Source: Thiomicrorhabdus heinhorstiae
Lineage (GTDB): Bacteria; Pseudomonadota; Gammaproteobacteria; Thiomicrospirales; Thiomicrospiraceae
Reading direction: 5' to 3'
Assembly (NCBI RefSeq): GCF_013391765.2
Contig: NZ_JACBGI020000003.1
Span: forward strand, 120,500 to 184,499
Length of the DNA: 64,000 nucleotides
Under the pieces are notes generated by a model that was not told the DNA's origin, did no database searches, and saw nothing but the letters and a program-made list of their open reading frames with translations. Position 1 is the first letter of the stretch. Each line of letters begins with the position of its first letter. The position numbers and the translations under genes are program-made. This document shows, piece by piece, positions 1 to 9,423 of the stretch.

Positions 1-151
1 AAAGTAACGCTATCAGTACAAACACCAGCATAAACAGCAGGTTATTGTTGTAATTTACCGCCATTACCCAGCCAATCACCGCCATAAGCGCGAAAACCCA
101 TCCCAGAGAAGTCGGTTTAAAACGTAAAGCGCCCAGCTTCGCCTGCTGCAT
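1..151 (-). CDS. DUF58 family protein, N-terminal part (cut by window edge)
   Basis: Only the first 50 codons lie in the window. The ATG overlaps the stop of the MoxR gene (TAATG), so the two are translationally coupled. The visible protein has a short basic N-terminus ending in KPTSLGW, then two hydrophobic stretches flanking an NYNNN turn. That is the usual N-terminal pattern of DUF58 proteins, which sit in the membrane with a cytoplasmic vWA-like domain and are normally encoded directly after a MoxR ATPase. The identification rests on this short stretch plus the gene order; the DUF58 domain itself would lie beyond base 1. Confidence 0.7.
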   Translation of the reverse strand, partial: MQQAKLGALRFKPTSLGWVFALMAVIGWVMAVNYNNNLLFMLVFVLIALL

Positions 152-1065
152 TAAGCAACTCCTACCTGATCAAGAATCGCCTGTAGTTTAGCGATTACCG
201 CATGGCGCTCACCCGATAGACGATGCGCCGCCACCGGAATAAACACCTCCTGAATATCTGCCGGCAAAACTTTGTTATCACCGCGAATCAGGGCCCACGC
301 CTGAGCGGCACGCAGTAAACTCTGGGCAGCACGGGTCGAAAGTCCACTTTCAAAACCGTCTGTAAAACGAGTCTGCTGTAGCAGGTCCAGCACATACTCA
401 ACCAGGTTTTCCGAGAGATTGACTTGCGCAACGGCTGAACGCAGTGCCATAAGTTCATCTACACTCATTACCGGTGCAATTTTATGCAGTAAATCGCGTT
501 TGTTTTCACCTAACAGAATTGCCGCTTCCGACTGACGATCCGGGTAACCGAGCGATAGACTCATTAGGAAACGATCCAACTGCGCTTCCGGCAGCTCAAA
601 GGTTCCCAACTGTCCATAAGGGTTTTGTGTTGCCACTACCCAAAAAGGCACCGGCAAACGTCTATGCTCGCCACCAACGGTCACACGGCGCTCTTCCATC
701 GCTTCCAAAAGCGCACTTTGCGACTTTGGCGGCATACGATTAATCTCATCCATTAACAGCAGAGAGGTAAACACCGGCCCTTCAATAAAACGGAAAGTCT
801 CATCCTGCTTGGAAAACACCTGAGTTCCGATTAAATCGCTCGGCAACAAATCATTCGTCCCCTGAACACGCTTCATCTCCAGTCCGGTAACATGCGACAG
901 TGCCTGCGCCAACAGGGTTTTTCCTGTACCCGGCAGGTCTTCCAGCAGTACATGCCCATCCGCTAGAAAACAGCTGAAAATCAGTTTCAACTCATGTGGT
1001 TTACCGACAATAATCTGATTTAGGGTGTTTAAAACCGCATCCACTTTGGTTCTGTTATCTGTCAC
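151..1065 (-). CDS. MoxR family AAA+ ATPase
   Basis: A 304-residue AAA+ protein of the MoxR branch. Visible motifs are Walker A (PGTGKT, about residue 45), Walker B (LLMDEINR), a sensor-1 region (VATQNP) and an arginine-containing C-terminal lid. MoxR proteins act as chaperone-like ATPases, usually with a DUF58 or vWA partner, in assembly or metal loading of cofactor-dependent or exported proteins. Here the DUF58 partner follows directly with a TAATG overlap. The start is a GTG with an AAAGGA ribosome site about 7 bases upstream. The di-haem oxidoreductase gene lies just upstream on the same strand, so that enzyme could be a client, but this is inference. Confidence 0.9.
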   Translation of the reverse strand: MTDNRTKVDAVLNTLNQIIVGKPHELKLIFSCFLADGHVLLEDLPGTGKTLLAQALSHVTGLEMKRVQGTNDLLPSDLIGTQVFSKQDETFRFIEGPVFTSLLLMDEINRMPPKSQSALLEAMEERRVTVGGEHRRLPVPFWVVATQNPYGQLGTFELPEAQLDRFLMSLSLGYPDRQSEAAILLGENKRDLLHKIAPVMSVDELMALRSAVAQVNLSENLVEYVLDLLQQTRFTDGFESGLSTRAAQSLLRAAQAWALIRGDNKVLPADIQEVFIPVAAHRLSGERHAVIAKLQAILDQVGVA

Positions 1066-1111
1066 TTTTATTCCTTTAAAAATACGTCGTCATTTGGGTC
1101 TGTTGACAGCC

Positions 1112-2650
1112 CTAGAGTGAATTCAAAAATACCAGAAGCGCTTCGCGGTTAGCCTTTTCCAATTGCATATATCTCTGCTTGGCGGCTTCCGCTTCGCCGC
1201 CGTGCCAGAGAATCGCTTCCTGAAGCCCGCGAGCCCGACCGTCATGCAGGAAATAGTCATGTCCGTTTACGGTTTTCGTTAAACCAATGCCCCATAGCGG
1301 CGCAGTTCGCCATTCACGTTTTTCCGCCCTGAAATCAGGGCGCCCTGACAAGCCCTCCCCCATATCGTGCAAGAGCAGATCCGTATAAGGATGGATTGTC
1401 TGATTGTTTAGGCGCGACCATTTGTGTCCAGCGGTTTTCACCTCGGTTTTATGGCAGTTCGCACACCCGATCTGATGAAAAACAGCCTCGCCTTTTAAGG
1501 CCAGTGGATTCGTCACATCACGACGATAAGGCACCCCCAGAAATTGCAGATAGGTCGTCACATCGTTCATTTGCGCCTCAGACATTTCCAACTTGCCGCT
1601 ATCGTAGGCCTGCAGACATTCTTTCTGCTCCGGGCGGCAATTCTGGTAAGCGAGGAAATCCGGATGGTATTCGCTGGTTAACTCTCTAAACATCAGGTTA
1701 GTCAAGCCAATATCGTTAAAGGCTGCATCCGCAGTCTGCATCCGCAAGGTGGAGTTATTCGCTTTCCAACCGAACCGCCCCAGCTCGTTTTCACCCTTCT
1801 CCGGGTTCCAGACATAATTCGGTTTGCCGGAAATACCATCGCCGTCGGCATCGCTTTCATCTGCCCAGTTTAAAATCGTCTCTTCCGGAATCGCTTCCAG
1901 CAATCCTAAACCAAATACCGGATTGGCAATCCGCGCTTCAATGATCGAATCCGAACGGATATCGACATTAGCCGACGTTAAAATATGAAATATCGGTTTA
2001 CGCAGCGAAAACGATTCTCCATCCGCAAAACTTCCAGGCATTTCCAACCATGAAATCCGTGTATCCGCTTCCGCCGGAACGCCCTCAATTCCGCGATCGG
2101 CAATCTGATAACCAATCCCAGGATGGGGTGCCATTGGCTGACCGTGCAACCCTTTACCCGGAACGGAAATACGGAAAAACATTCCTGAAAGCGGTTCAAA
2201 ACGGTTTTTCGGCGGCATCGCGCGACCGTCACTTACATGACACGCTTCGCAGGAAACATTATTAAAATGAGGCCCCAAACCATCCGCATCATATCGCCAG
2301 TTTGACGGAACTGACGGGGTCACGGTACGTTCAAACACTCCGTCACCGCGATCAAAGGCGGCTGATAATCCCCAGGAAAGGTTTGGCGCTTCCTGTTCGT
2401 ACGCCAGTTTTCCAGAATGAAAATGCGTCAAATCGCCTCCACTTAAGCTTCTTGGATCTTCTTTTTCCAGATAATTCATCGACGCTTCGCCATACCCCTC
2501 AAACGGCACGACATAGGAACGATACGCTTGAACCAGCAACGCCAGTAGCGCCACCCCAAGGCCGAACAGGCTGATAATCAAAACCCGACTCAGCCCCCCT
2601 TTCCCGATCTCTTCAACCGGGGGGGCGTTAGAAACCTCTCCCGAATGCAT
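1112..2650 (-). CDS. Di-haem c-type cytochrome of the DUF1111 (di-haem oxidoreductase, DHOR) family
   Basis: A 512-residue protein with one N-terminal membrane anchor (about residues 22-42) and a periplasmic body. It has two CxxCH haem sites: CEACH near residue 135 and CANCH near residue 395. Between them is a calcium-loop-like DADGDGISG. The sequence NPVFGLGLLEAIPE and the C-terminal FLHDGRARGLQEAILWHGGEA are hallmarks of the DUF1111 family, annotated as thiol oxidoreductase or di-haem oxidoreductase and distantly related to MauG and cytochrome c peroxidases. The physiological substrate is not known for most members. The gene lies between an upstream four-helix membrane protein and a downstream MoxR ATPase on the same strand. 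Confidence 0.88.
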   Translation of the reverse strand: MHSGEVSNAPPVEEIGKGGLSRVLIISLFGLGVALLALLVQAYRSYVVPFEGYGEASMNYLEKEDPRSLSGGDLTHFHSGKLAYEQEAPNLSWGLSAAFDRGDGVFERTVTPSVPSNWRYDADGLGPHFNNVSCEACHVSDGRAMPPKNRFEPLSGMFFRISVPGKGLHGQPMAPHPGIGYQIADRGIEGVPAEADTRISWLEMPGSFADGESFSLRKPIFHILTSANVDIRSDSIIEARIANPVFGLGLLEAIPEETILNWADESDADGDGISGKPNYVWNPEKGENELGRFGWKANNSTLRMQTADAAFNDIGLTNLMFRELTSEYHPDFLAYQNCRPEQKECLQAYDSGKLEMSEAQMNDVTTYLQFLGVPYRRDVTNPLALKGEAVFHQIGCANCHKTEVKTAGHKWSRLNNQTIHPYTDLLLHDMGEGLSGRPDFRAEKREWRTAPLWGIGLTKTVNGHDYFLHDGRARGLQEAILWHGGEAEAAKQRYMQLEKANREALLVFLNSL

Positions 2651-2704
2651 AGCTCTCTCCTTACTTTCAACTATTTGCCCACGTTTCCCGGTGCCCTTAG
2701 GAAA

Positions 2705-3235
2705 TCAAGCTTCATTCAAACGTTGCGCGCGTGTCAGATACAGACGCAAAGCAGATAGAAAAATACCCAACAACAACAGCCACAGCAGGTAACCGGACAG
2801 CAAGGTAACATAATTGAAACCGAGTTCGACCCAGCGAATATCAACAAAGACGCTAAAGAAGAAAAATGCATACCATGACCCTCCTGCAATAACCGGACCG
2901 ATCCACATGCTGATTAAGCGCTTGTGCATTAAAAGCGCATTAATCACAATGACGGTGAACAATGTCAGCCGCATCAGAACCTCGGGGTTCGCCATCCAAT
3001 AGAGATAATTGTTGATATGGTAGCTGTAAAGAAAAATGGCAAACTCCGACAGCACAATCAACATCATCCCGATACGCAAGACAAAATAGACGATATGCAT
3101 AAATTTACGCTGTTCCGGTAAAGTCTCTCCCGCCGCAACCACGTAATAATAGAAAACCAGTGCAAAGGTGGACGAGCCGACACTCAATCCCACTGCAAAC
3201 TGGTGAAACAAATTTACCCAAAATAATTCAGACAT
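2705..3235 (-). CDS. Hypothetical four-helix membrane protein
   Basis: A 176-residue, very hydrophobic protein with about four or five membrane-spanning segments. It starts SELFWVNLFHQFAVGLSVG and ends in a short basic tail. Histidines occur near the first helix (LFHQF), after it (KFMHIVY) and in LLMHKRL, which could be haem ligands, but no known family motif is recognised. It is the first gene of the minus-strand group that continues into the di-haem cytochrome (54-bp gap), so it might anchor or serve the cytochrome as an electron-transfer partner. That is only a context guess. Confidence 0.65.
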   Translation of the reverse strand: MSELFWVNLFHQFAVGLSVGSSTFALVFYYYVVAAGETLPEQRKFMHIVYFVLRIGMMLIVLSEFAIFLYSYHINNYLYWMANPEVLMRLTLFTVIVINALLMHKRLISMWIGPVIAGGSWYAFFFFSVFVDIRWVELGFNYVTLLSGYLLWLLLLGIFLSALRLYLTRAQRLNEA

Positions 3236-3352
3236 GGTTTTTCTCCCCGAACCCGTTCAACTTAAACACCTCAAAGAACGCGATTTCTGCTTGCTTGAGG
3301 CATGCCGCAAGAGACATACGGTAATTCCGTTTCGGATACTCCCGCTGTTCAC

Positions 3353-3559
3353 CTAATACGCAAAATCCATTCGCTTGTATTTGCGTTCGGTCGCATCGCT
3401 CTTTAGATACAACACCACCATCCCCGACTTGGGAAACACCGCTTTTTCCGCAACCGCTCGACGCTCGCCCTCAAGCTGAAAACGTTTCTGTACGGATTGC
3501 GACGAAGCACAGGCACTTAACACGACCGCCCCCAAAGCAATCAAGATGATTTTCTTCAT
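3353..3559 (-). CDS. Small lipoprotein following the secretin gene
   Basis: A 68-residue protein beginning MKKIILIALGAVVLSAC, a lipoprotein signal peptide with lipobox LSAC (lipidated Cys at residue 17). The mature part is a 50-residue basic, soluble tail ending RKYKRMDFAY. The reading frame is open upstream for 63 codons, but this start is preferred because it gives the signal peptide and overlaps the secretin stop (ATGA). It is the last gene of the pilus operon. Its position suggests a secretin pilotin-like or outer-membrane role, although it is shorter than typical pilotins and has no recognised domain. Confidence 0.7.
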   Translation of the reverse strand: MKKIILIALGAVVLSACASSQSVQKRFQLEGERRAVAEKAVFPKSGMVVLYLKSDATERKYKRMDFAY

Positions 3560-5790
3560 TTTTTGACTCCGATCCCGGCCGCCGGTCCGTTCCCGGCAGC
3601 GTTCATGACATAACGCACTGGAACCTTCTGTGCAGCCAGAACCTGTTCCACCGGCTGACCGGAAATCAAGATCGCCGAACGGGTTGCATAACCATCGATC
3701 CGAACCTCTTTTTCTCCGTGGGGGAAAACCCACGCCAGCCCACTCCAATAATCTCCAAGACTGTTTTCATCCAACATCAACCTGGATCTCTGCTGATTGG
3801 TGACCACAACCCGGGTGAAAAACAAACCGTTTTTCTCAACGGTTCCCAGTGTATTCACCAACAGAGAATCATGGAACCAGTCAAGTCCGGTTCCGCTATC
3901 AAACTGTCCCGGATCGTTTAACAGTTCTTGCACCGTCTGCGCAACCGCTTCCATATTCTGCAGGTTCAGATCACCGTATTTACCGCGCTCTCGGGCAGAT
4001 TTTCGCGCCTCGTCATCTAGAAGATCCTTTTGCTCATCCAGACTGAGTTCCTGCTGAACCCGTTTCAGGCCTTCTCCGGTCAGATCAACCGAGTCATAGA
4101 TATAGGGTTTGATAAGAATCACCAGTTCACTACGACTGAAAGCTTTTTCCTTACTTGATAAAGCGTCTTTTAAAACCGGGATTTTATTCACACCCGGGAT
4201 TCCTCTAACATCGTCGCTTTTGCTTTCCTCGATCAAACCGCCGATCGCAATGGTCTGGGCGTGTTTGGCAACGGCCGTCAAGGTCAGCTGAGTCGTAGTG
4301 TAGGTATCGATCGAATAATTTTCCAAAGTCGATCCACCGGTTGAAACCGGAATCGTGGCCGCCCCTTCCTTGATTTGGGAAATTTCCTGCTCGATGTCCA
4401 ACGTTACCGTTGCATCGGAGTTAATCCGCGGCCAGATTTTCAATTTCGTTCCAATATCCTTTTTAGAGATTTCCGTTGTCACCACAATCGGCTGCACGAC
4501 GCCATCGGATACGGTTCCCCCTGACGAGGAGACATTTTCAACCAGCGGACGTTCCTCGCCGATAAAGATCTCCGCCTCCTTGTTATTCGATGCCATAATC
4601 AAAGGGGTGGAAATCAGTTTGGTACGATTCTCCGTTTCCAGAAACGCCAGCTTGGCGAGCCAGTTACTGTTTGCCACCTGAAACAGCAGGCTGCCGGTAG
4701 TCAACTGATCCGGCTTCATCCCCAGACCGAACACCTGCTCGGGAATACTGCTGCCTGAACTCAGCGGATTCTGCGTCGACGATGAACTCGGCCCGGAAGT
4801 TGTTTTGCTATCGGTATATTGAAAATCAAAAACCGAATCTTCGTCCTCACCCAGAGCAACCCGCATAATTTTCATTTGCAGCAAAACCTGCTTCGCGGGC
4901 TGGTCGATCTCTTTGATCAACTGCTCGATGTCCTGCAAAGCCCTTTCGTCGCTGCTTCTTACCAATAACAAGTTATGCAGGCTGTTATAGGTCACGCGAA
5001 TCGGCGCCGCCTGAATCATTCCGCTCACATCTGATTCCGTCAGCCGGGTTCTCGCCCCGATCTGTTCCAGCTTTGCGGTAGTTAGAGATTCCAGCGTTTC
5101 CGCATCACCAGCCAATTCATTAGCTTGTGCATTTGAGCCGAGATTCTGGTAATTGTTATTTCTTGAACGGTTGTTTCTCGAATTTCGGTTGCTGCTCACG
5201 CTGCTGCCGGAACTGCTATTCCCCGAATCCATGTCTCCGTCGAATTCGTAACTTTCATCGGTTTCCGGTTCCTGCAGAATCACCCGCGTGCCAAACAAAG
5301 CGCGGATGGAATTTGCCGCACTGACGACGTTCTGATGTTTCAAAGTAAAGACTTTGGTCGATTCATTACGGTATACCAGTACATCTTCTTTAAACTGATC
5401 ACGGGTCATTACCACGAAAACGTTCGAATCCTGACCTTTGCGATACCATAAACCGGTCACTCGGCACATACTGTCAACCGCTTCTTCCAGTGAAGCCTTG
5501 CGAATAAACAGAGAAAAACGCACCTTGGAAGCATCTTTGGTTACGATGACATTCTGTCCCGAAAGTTCGGACAAAATTCTCACTGCATCCTGAGTGGTCA
5601 ATTCTTTAAACTCGATATCGCCAATATAATCTGCCCTTTTTTGTTTGGGCGTTTGCACTTCTTCGGCTGCAAAGAGTGTTTTCGCCGACGTTTCTTCCTG
5701 ATCCGCATTTTTTGAATCTTCTGCATAGAGCGCTCCCGGCAGGGTTGCCAGAAATAAGGTCAGTAGCGCCGCCTTCATGGACTTTTTCAT
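3556..5790 (-). CDS. mshL: MshL-type secretin (outer-membrane pilus channel)
   Basis: A 744-residue outer-membrane secretin. In order: a signal peptide (MKKSMKAALLTLFLATLPGA), an STN-type N0 domain (about residues 55-125), an N1-like segment (VFTLKHQNVVSAANSIRALF), and an Asn/Ser-rich linker. A second periplasmic repeat follows (LLVRSSDERALQDIEQLIKEIDQP), then the secretin core with KLISTPLIMASNNKEAEIFIG and the signature GIPGVNKIPVLKDALSS, FSRSELVILIKP. About 170 residues follow the core, longer than in most MshL proteins. ATG 5790 is chosen over an upstream TTG because it opens the signal peptide. The gene starts 7 bases after the PilP-like gene and overlaps the downstream lipoprotein gene. 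Confidence 0.88.
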   Translation of the reverse strand: MKKSMKAALLTLFLATLPGALYAEDSKNADQEETSAKTLFAAEEVQTPKQKRADYIGDIEFKELTTQDAVRILSELSGQNVIVTKDASKVRFSLFIRKASLEEAVDSMCRVTGLWYRKGQDSNVFVVMTRDQFKEDVLVYRNESTKVFTLKHQNVVSAANSIRALFGTRVILQEPETDESYEFDGDMDSGNSSSGSSVSSNRNSRNNRSRNNNYQNLGSNAQANELAGDAETLESLTTAKLEQIGARTRLTESDVSGMIQAAPIRVTYNSLHNLLLVRSSDERALQDIEQLIKEIDQPAKQVLLQMKIMRVALGEDEDSVFDFQYTDSKTTSGPSSSSTQNPLSSGSSIPEQVFGLGMKPDQLTTGSLLFQVANSNWLAKLAFLETENRTKLISTPLIMASNNKEAEIFIGEERPLVENVSSSGGTVSDGVVQPIVVTTEISKKDIGTKLKIWPRINSDATVTLDIEQEISQIKEGAATIPVSTGGSTLENYSIDTYTTTQLTLTAVAKHAQTIAIGGLIEESKSDDVRGIPGVNKIPVLKDALSSKEKAFSRSELVILIKPYIYDSVDLTGEGLKRVQQELSLDEQKDLLDDEARKSARERGKYGDLNLQNMEAVAQTVQELLNDPGQFDSGTGLDWFHDSLLVNTLGTVEKNGLFFTRVVVTNQQRSRLMLDENSLGDYWSGLAWVFPHGEKEVRIDGYATRSAILISGQPVEQVLAAQKVPVRYVMNAAGNGPAAGIGVKK

Positions 5791-5797
5791 TTTCAAA

Positions 5798-6574
5798 TTA
5801 CCTAACAACAATCACTTCACCCAGCTTTCCGACTTCAATCAACAAACTCAGACGATCAATCCGAGTCACCTTGATCACATTGTTAAAACCACCGTCGGGA
5901 ATACTCACCGTATCACCTTCTCTGACAATATAAGTTCCCAAACTTCCCACTTCGAGAACCGCTGCCTTATCGTTTTCCGATTTGATAATCAAACCTCTTA
6001 GAGACAGTTTGGGTAGTTTGATATCAGTTGTCAGACGGGTAAAACTGTATTCCGTCTGGGCGGGTTTTCGCCCCGCTGCACTGCGTTTGCTGCGCATCAA
6101 TCGTGGCGTCAAGGCAAATGGATCCCGGCTGGCCTCCGGAGAATATGACCATTGCCGATCCTGCAGAGCGGATGACGCTACGTCCGCATCGTCGAGCCCC
6201 TCTCTTTCAAGACCGCTCCTCTGCGGCGAGAGGTTCTGTTGTCGGCCAGTCGTTTCCCGTTCTGAAACGGTCTCACTCGATAACCGTGAGTTCTCATTCA
6301 AGTTGCCGTAATAATCGAATAGTTGTTGCACCTGCTGATGCGCTTTGCCGCTGACGCCATCCGGCAGCTGCTTTAACATCTGCAGCGCATTTTTTTGCAA
6401 TTGTTCGACATTGATGTCCTCAGGTTCGGCATAGGCGTGCAGCGAATAACTCATCACCAACCCCAGGCAAAGAAGGCGTAAAACGCTCAAGAACACTTTT
6501 TCCTTTTTCGGTACAGAGCCTACGCATTCGATTTTTTTCATCTTGTTAATAAATTGCATAGCAAAGCCCTTCAT
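5798..6574 (-). CDS. PilP/GspC-like periplasmic pilus-assembly protein (MshK position)
   Basis: A 258-residue protein with one N-terminal hydrophobic segment (about residues 28-48, ending HAYAE), a charged low-complexity middle, the motif RDPFALTPRL, and a C-terminal beta domain of about 80 residues (LPKLSLRGLII ... YIVREGDTVSI ... IEVGKLGEVIVVR). The order DPF motif, then beta domain with REGD, is that of the PilP and GspC HR domain, which links the inner-membrane platform to the secretin. Its place directly before the secretin gene agrees, and matches mshK in MSHA loci. The start overlaps the GspF stop (TAATG). An alternative start at MQFINKMKK is possible. Confidence 0.7.
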   Translation of the reverse strand: MKGFAMQFINKMKKIECVGSVPKKEKVFLSVLRLLCLGLVMSYSLHAYAEPEDINVEQLQKNALQMLKQLPDGVSGKAHQQVQQLFDYYGNLNENSRLSSETVSERETTGRQQNLSPQRSGLEREGLDDADVASSALQDRQWSYSPEASRDPFALTPRLMRSKRSAAGRKPAQTEYSFTRLTTDIKLPKLSLRGLIIKSENDKAAVLEVGSLGTYIVREGDTVSIPDGGFNNVIKVTRIDRLSLLIEVGKLGEVIVVR

Positions 6575-7800
6575 TACCTTCCACCCGTCGCGACGGCAAA
6601 AATCGCCTGGAAAAAAGACACATACACAAACCCAACCATTCCGCCGACGATCAACGTCAAAGCCGGTTCGATCATTGAGGTCATCGCCTTAATCCGCGAA
6701 TCCAACTCTTTGTGGTAAAAAGCACCCAATTCATCGAACACTTCGCCCAATTCCCCGCTCACTTCACCCGAAGCGACCAGGTGTAAAACCATATCCGGAA
6801 TTTCTTTCTGTCTTAAAGCGACCGCCAGTTTTTCACCCTGTACAATCCTCTCGGCCGCTTGATTAAAACTGTGTTTTAAAACGCTGTTTGCATTGATCGC
6901 CGAAGCAATCCTTACCGAATCCAGCACGGTCAAACCGCTCGCCAGCATCATCGACAGTGTCCAGCTGGTTTTCGCCATCCCGGCGGCAATAATCGAGCTA
7001 CCGATCAGCGGCAGTTTCAAAATCATCCGGTCAATAAAAAACCGGCTTTTTTCCTGGGTATAGGCCGCTAAAATCAGAAAAACGGCGATTGCGACACCGA
7101 TGCCCAGCATCGGACCGTAATCCTGCATCCACTCCGACATGTCCATCAACGCCTGGGTCGAAGCGGGCAGTTCAGCATTCCGCGCGCCCAAAAAAGTGGC
7201 AAACTTCGGTACAACCCCGATCACCAGAAACAGAATGACCGCAATAGAAGCCAAAACCACGATCAACGGATACGTCAAGCTGGAAATTAATTTGCGCTTG
7301 ATTTCGATCGCTTTATCCAGATCCTCGGACAAACGCCCCATGATTTTGTCCGTTTCCCCGGTCACTTCTCCGGCAGTGAGCAAACTGACGGCAATATCCG
7401 GAAAAACCGACTTTTCCTCAGCCATTGCCGCCGAAAACGTCATGCCTTCCTGAATATTCACCACCATGCGTTTAACCGCTCTTTTCAAACGGTAGCGCTT
7501 GATGAGTGGTTCTACCGACTCCAACGCCTGCACAATCGTGTGTCCGGAACGCAACAGCAACGACATCTGCCGGAAAAACATCAGCAGATCCGCAGAAGCG
7601 ACACGTTTATAACGCCGCGGATTCAAATGCCCCAGATAATCAATCAGTCGCTGTTTATGGCCTTGCAGCTTCTCGATTTCAACGATAAACAATCCCTGCA
7701 AACGCAACTCGGAGGCGGCCTCAGTTTCGCTTTCAACATCCAGCGTTCCGCGGACTTCCTTACCTTGTTTATCCAGCGCGACATAACGAAAATCAGCCAT
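6574..7800 (-). CDS. GspF/PilC-type inner-membrane platform protein
   Basis: A 408-residue polytopic inner-membrane protein starting MADFRYVALDKQGKEVRG, the classical opening of GspF/PilC proteins. It has the two T2SSF repeats (about residues 70-195 and 270-395), each followed by hydrophobic helices, the repeated GEVTGETD / GEVSGELGEV motifs, and the usual C-terminal FVYVSFFQAIFAV. The reading frame is open for 132 further codons upstream, but that part runs antiparallel over the end of gspE and is not GspF-like. ATG 7800 overlaps the GspE stop by 8 bases. It forms the platform on which the GspE ATPase drives pilus or pseudopilus assembly. Confidence 0.93.
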   Translation of the reverse strand: MADFRYVALDKQGKEVRGTLDVESETEAASELRLQGLFIVEIEKLQGHKQRLIDYLGHLNPRRYKRVASADLLMFFRQMSLLLRSGHTIVQALESVEPLIKRYRLKRAVKRMVVNIQEGMTFSAAMAEEKSVFPDIAVSLLTAGEVTGETDKIMGRLSEDLDKAIEIKRKLISSLTYPLIVVLASIAVILFLVIGVVPKFATFLGARNAELPASTQALMDMSEWMQDYGPMLGIGVAIAVFLILAAYTQEKSRFFIDRMILKLPLIGSSIIAAGMAKTSWTLSMMLASGLTVLDSVRIASAINANSVLKHSFNQAAERIVQGEKLAVALRQKEIPDMVLHLVASGEVSGELGEVFDELGAFYHKELDSRIKAMTSMIEPALTLIVGGMVGFVYVSFFQAIFAVATGGR

Positions 7801-9409
7801 CTGTTTCGGCTCCGTAATCAATGTGGTAATGATGAACATCTTCCAGAGACACTTCTCCGTCCAGAATTCTCTGGCGGGCACTGTCCCACAAACTGAAAAA
7901 ATTCTCCGACTCTCGCAATTGATGTTCGGCCACTTCGCCAACGATGGCATCACTGACACGGTGATCAACCCACAAGGCTTCATACAAACCGACACGCCCC
8001 TGACACCCGGTACCGTTACAAACCGGGCATCCCGTCGCTTTATAAAGCGTGACTGGCCCGTCTTCGGCATCCATACCCAGCAAAGCGCGCTCACTTTCAT
8101 CCGCCTCATAGGGCTGTTTACAGTGATCGCACAAACGACACACCAGACGCTGCGCCATAATGCCGACCACCGTCGTTCCAACCAAATAACGGTCACAACC
8201 CAAATTCACCAGTCGCGAAACCGCACTGATGGCATTATTGGTATGTAAGGTGGAAAGTACCAGATGCCCGGTCATAGACGCTTTTAAAGCGGTTTCCGCC
8301 GTTTCGAGATCACGCACCTCGCCGACCAAAATAACATCCGGATCGTGACGCAGAAACGAACGCAGAGCGCTGCTGAAATTCACTTTCGACGTCATTTGCA
8401 CCTGACTGATACCCGGCAGATTCTGTTCAACGGGGTCTTCCACCGTCAAAATATTTTTTTCATTGGCGTTCATGGCCCGGATACAGGCATAAAGTGTGGT
8501 CGATTTACCGCTCCCGGTCGGGCCAGTCACCAGTAGCATGCCGTGCGGCAACTGCAGCACCTCTTTCAGACGACCGACAACCTGTTGCGGCATGCCGAGC
8601 TGGTCCAGTTGCAAAGCATCTTCAATCGCTCCGAGAATACGCATCGTAATGCGTTCCCCCCAACGGGTCGGAATTGAGGCGACACGAATGTCCATTTCCG
8701 GCAAATCCCAGTCCTGAACCCGGTAAGTCAGACCACCGTCCTGAGGCAAACGCTGTTCGGAAATATCCATATCCGACAGCACTTTGATCCGGTTGACCAG
8801 TGCCTCGGTTTCCGCCAGGGTCAAACGCATCCCTAACGTTTGCATCATGCCGTCGACGCGCATTCGTACACGGGTAAAATCATGTCCCGGTTCGATATGA
8901 ATGTCCGAAGCACGGCGGACATAGCTCTGCTTCATCAGGCCGTCCAACGCCAAAACCGCATCGAATTCATCTTCTTCGGCCGTTGCATGCATTGACGCCA
9001 ACGCATATTTCAAAGCGTCGGGCTCCGCCACCGCCGGTAATACTTTCTCCCCCAGGGCACGTTGCACCAAGTCCAGAACCACCCGATCGTGAGGGTCCTG
9101 CATGGCCAGATACAACTGTCCGTCCAGATGCACCGGCAATACCTCTTTTCGCAACAACAGATTCACCGAGAGTCTGGCAAGCGGGGCGGCACTTGCATCC
9201 AGTTGATCCGCATGGATATACGGCAGTTCATACTGCTGTGCCAGAGCTTGATAAAAGGCGCTTTCCGGAAAACGGTAATGGCGCATCAATAACTCCAGCA
9301 CGGAACGTCTTTCGCGGCGTGCCTGCGGACGTAAGTCGTTCAGCGTATCAACATCAATCAACCCCACCTGCAACGCGGCGGTAGTCAAAATAGATTCGTT
9401 TTTAATCAA
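7793..9409 (-). CDS. GspE/PilB/MshE-type assembly ATPase
   Basis: A 538-residue secretion ATPase. The N-terminal 130 residues form an MshE/GspE-type N domain (ALQVGLIDVDTLNDL; FYQALAQQYELPYI). The N2 domain (RASDIHIEPG) comes next, then Walker A GPTGSGKST near 300, the Asp box (TVEDPVE), Walker B (DPDVILVGEVRDLETAETAL) and a His box (TLHTN). A four-cysteine zinc module CRLCDHC ... CPVCNGTGC follows. It powers pilus extension at the GspF platform. The start is TTG with an AAGGGTG ribosome site about 6 bases upstream, an unusual codon for such a core gene. It sits between pilT and gspF. Confidence 0.93.
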   Translation of the reverse strand: MIKNESILTTAALQVGLIDVDTLNDLRPQARRERRSVLELLMRHYRFPESAFYQALAQQYELPYIHADQLDASAAPLARLSVNLLLRKEVLPVHLDGQLYLAMQDPHDRVVLDLVQRALGEKVLPAVAEPDALKYALASMHATAEEDEFDAVLALDGLMKQSYVRRASDIHIEPGHDFTRVRMRVDGMMQTLGMRLTLAETEALVNRIKVLSDMDISEQRLPQDGGLTYRVQDWDLPEMDIRVASIPTRWGERITMRILGAIEDALQLDQLGMPQQVVGRLKEVLQLPHGMLLVTGPTGSGKSTTLYACIRAMNANEKNILTVEDPVEQNLPGISQVQMTSKVNFSSALRSFLRHDPDVILVGEVRDLETAETALKASMTGHLVLSTLHTNNAISAVSRLVNLGCDRYLVGTTVVGIMAQRLVCRLCDHCKQPYEADESERALLGMDAEDGPVTLYKATGCPVCNGTGCQGRVGLYEALWVDHRVSDAIVGEVAEHQLRESENFFSLWDSARQRILDGEVSLEDVHHYHIDYGAETDG

Positions 9410-9423
9410 AATTCACCCTTGTG

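Noticed and set aside
3259..3305. Possible terminator of the pilus operon (CCTCAA/TTGAGG)
   Set aside because: Stem of only 6 pairs, large loop and no T-run after it.
3560..3748. N-terminal extension of the small lipoprotein frame
   Set aside because: It is the shifted frame of the secretin gene; the signal peptide and lipobox start at 3559.
7801..8196. N-terminal extension of the GspF frame
   Set aside because: The first 132 codons are a shifted-frame reading of the end of gspE; GspF proteins begin at MADFRYVALD.
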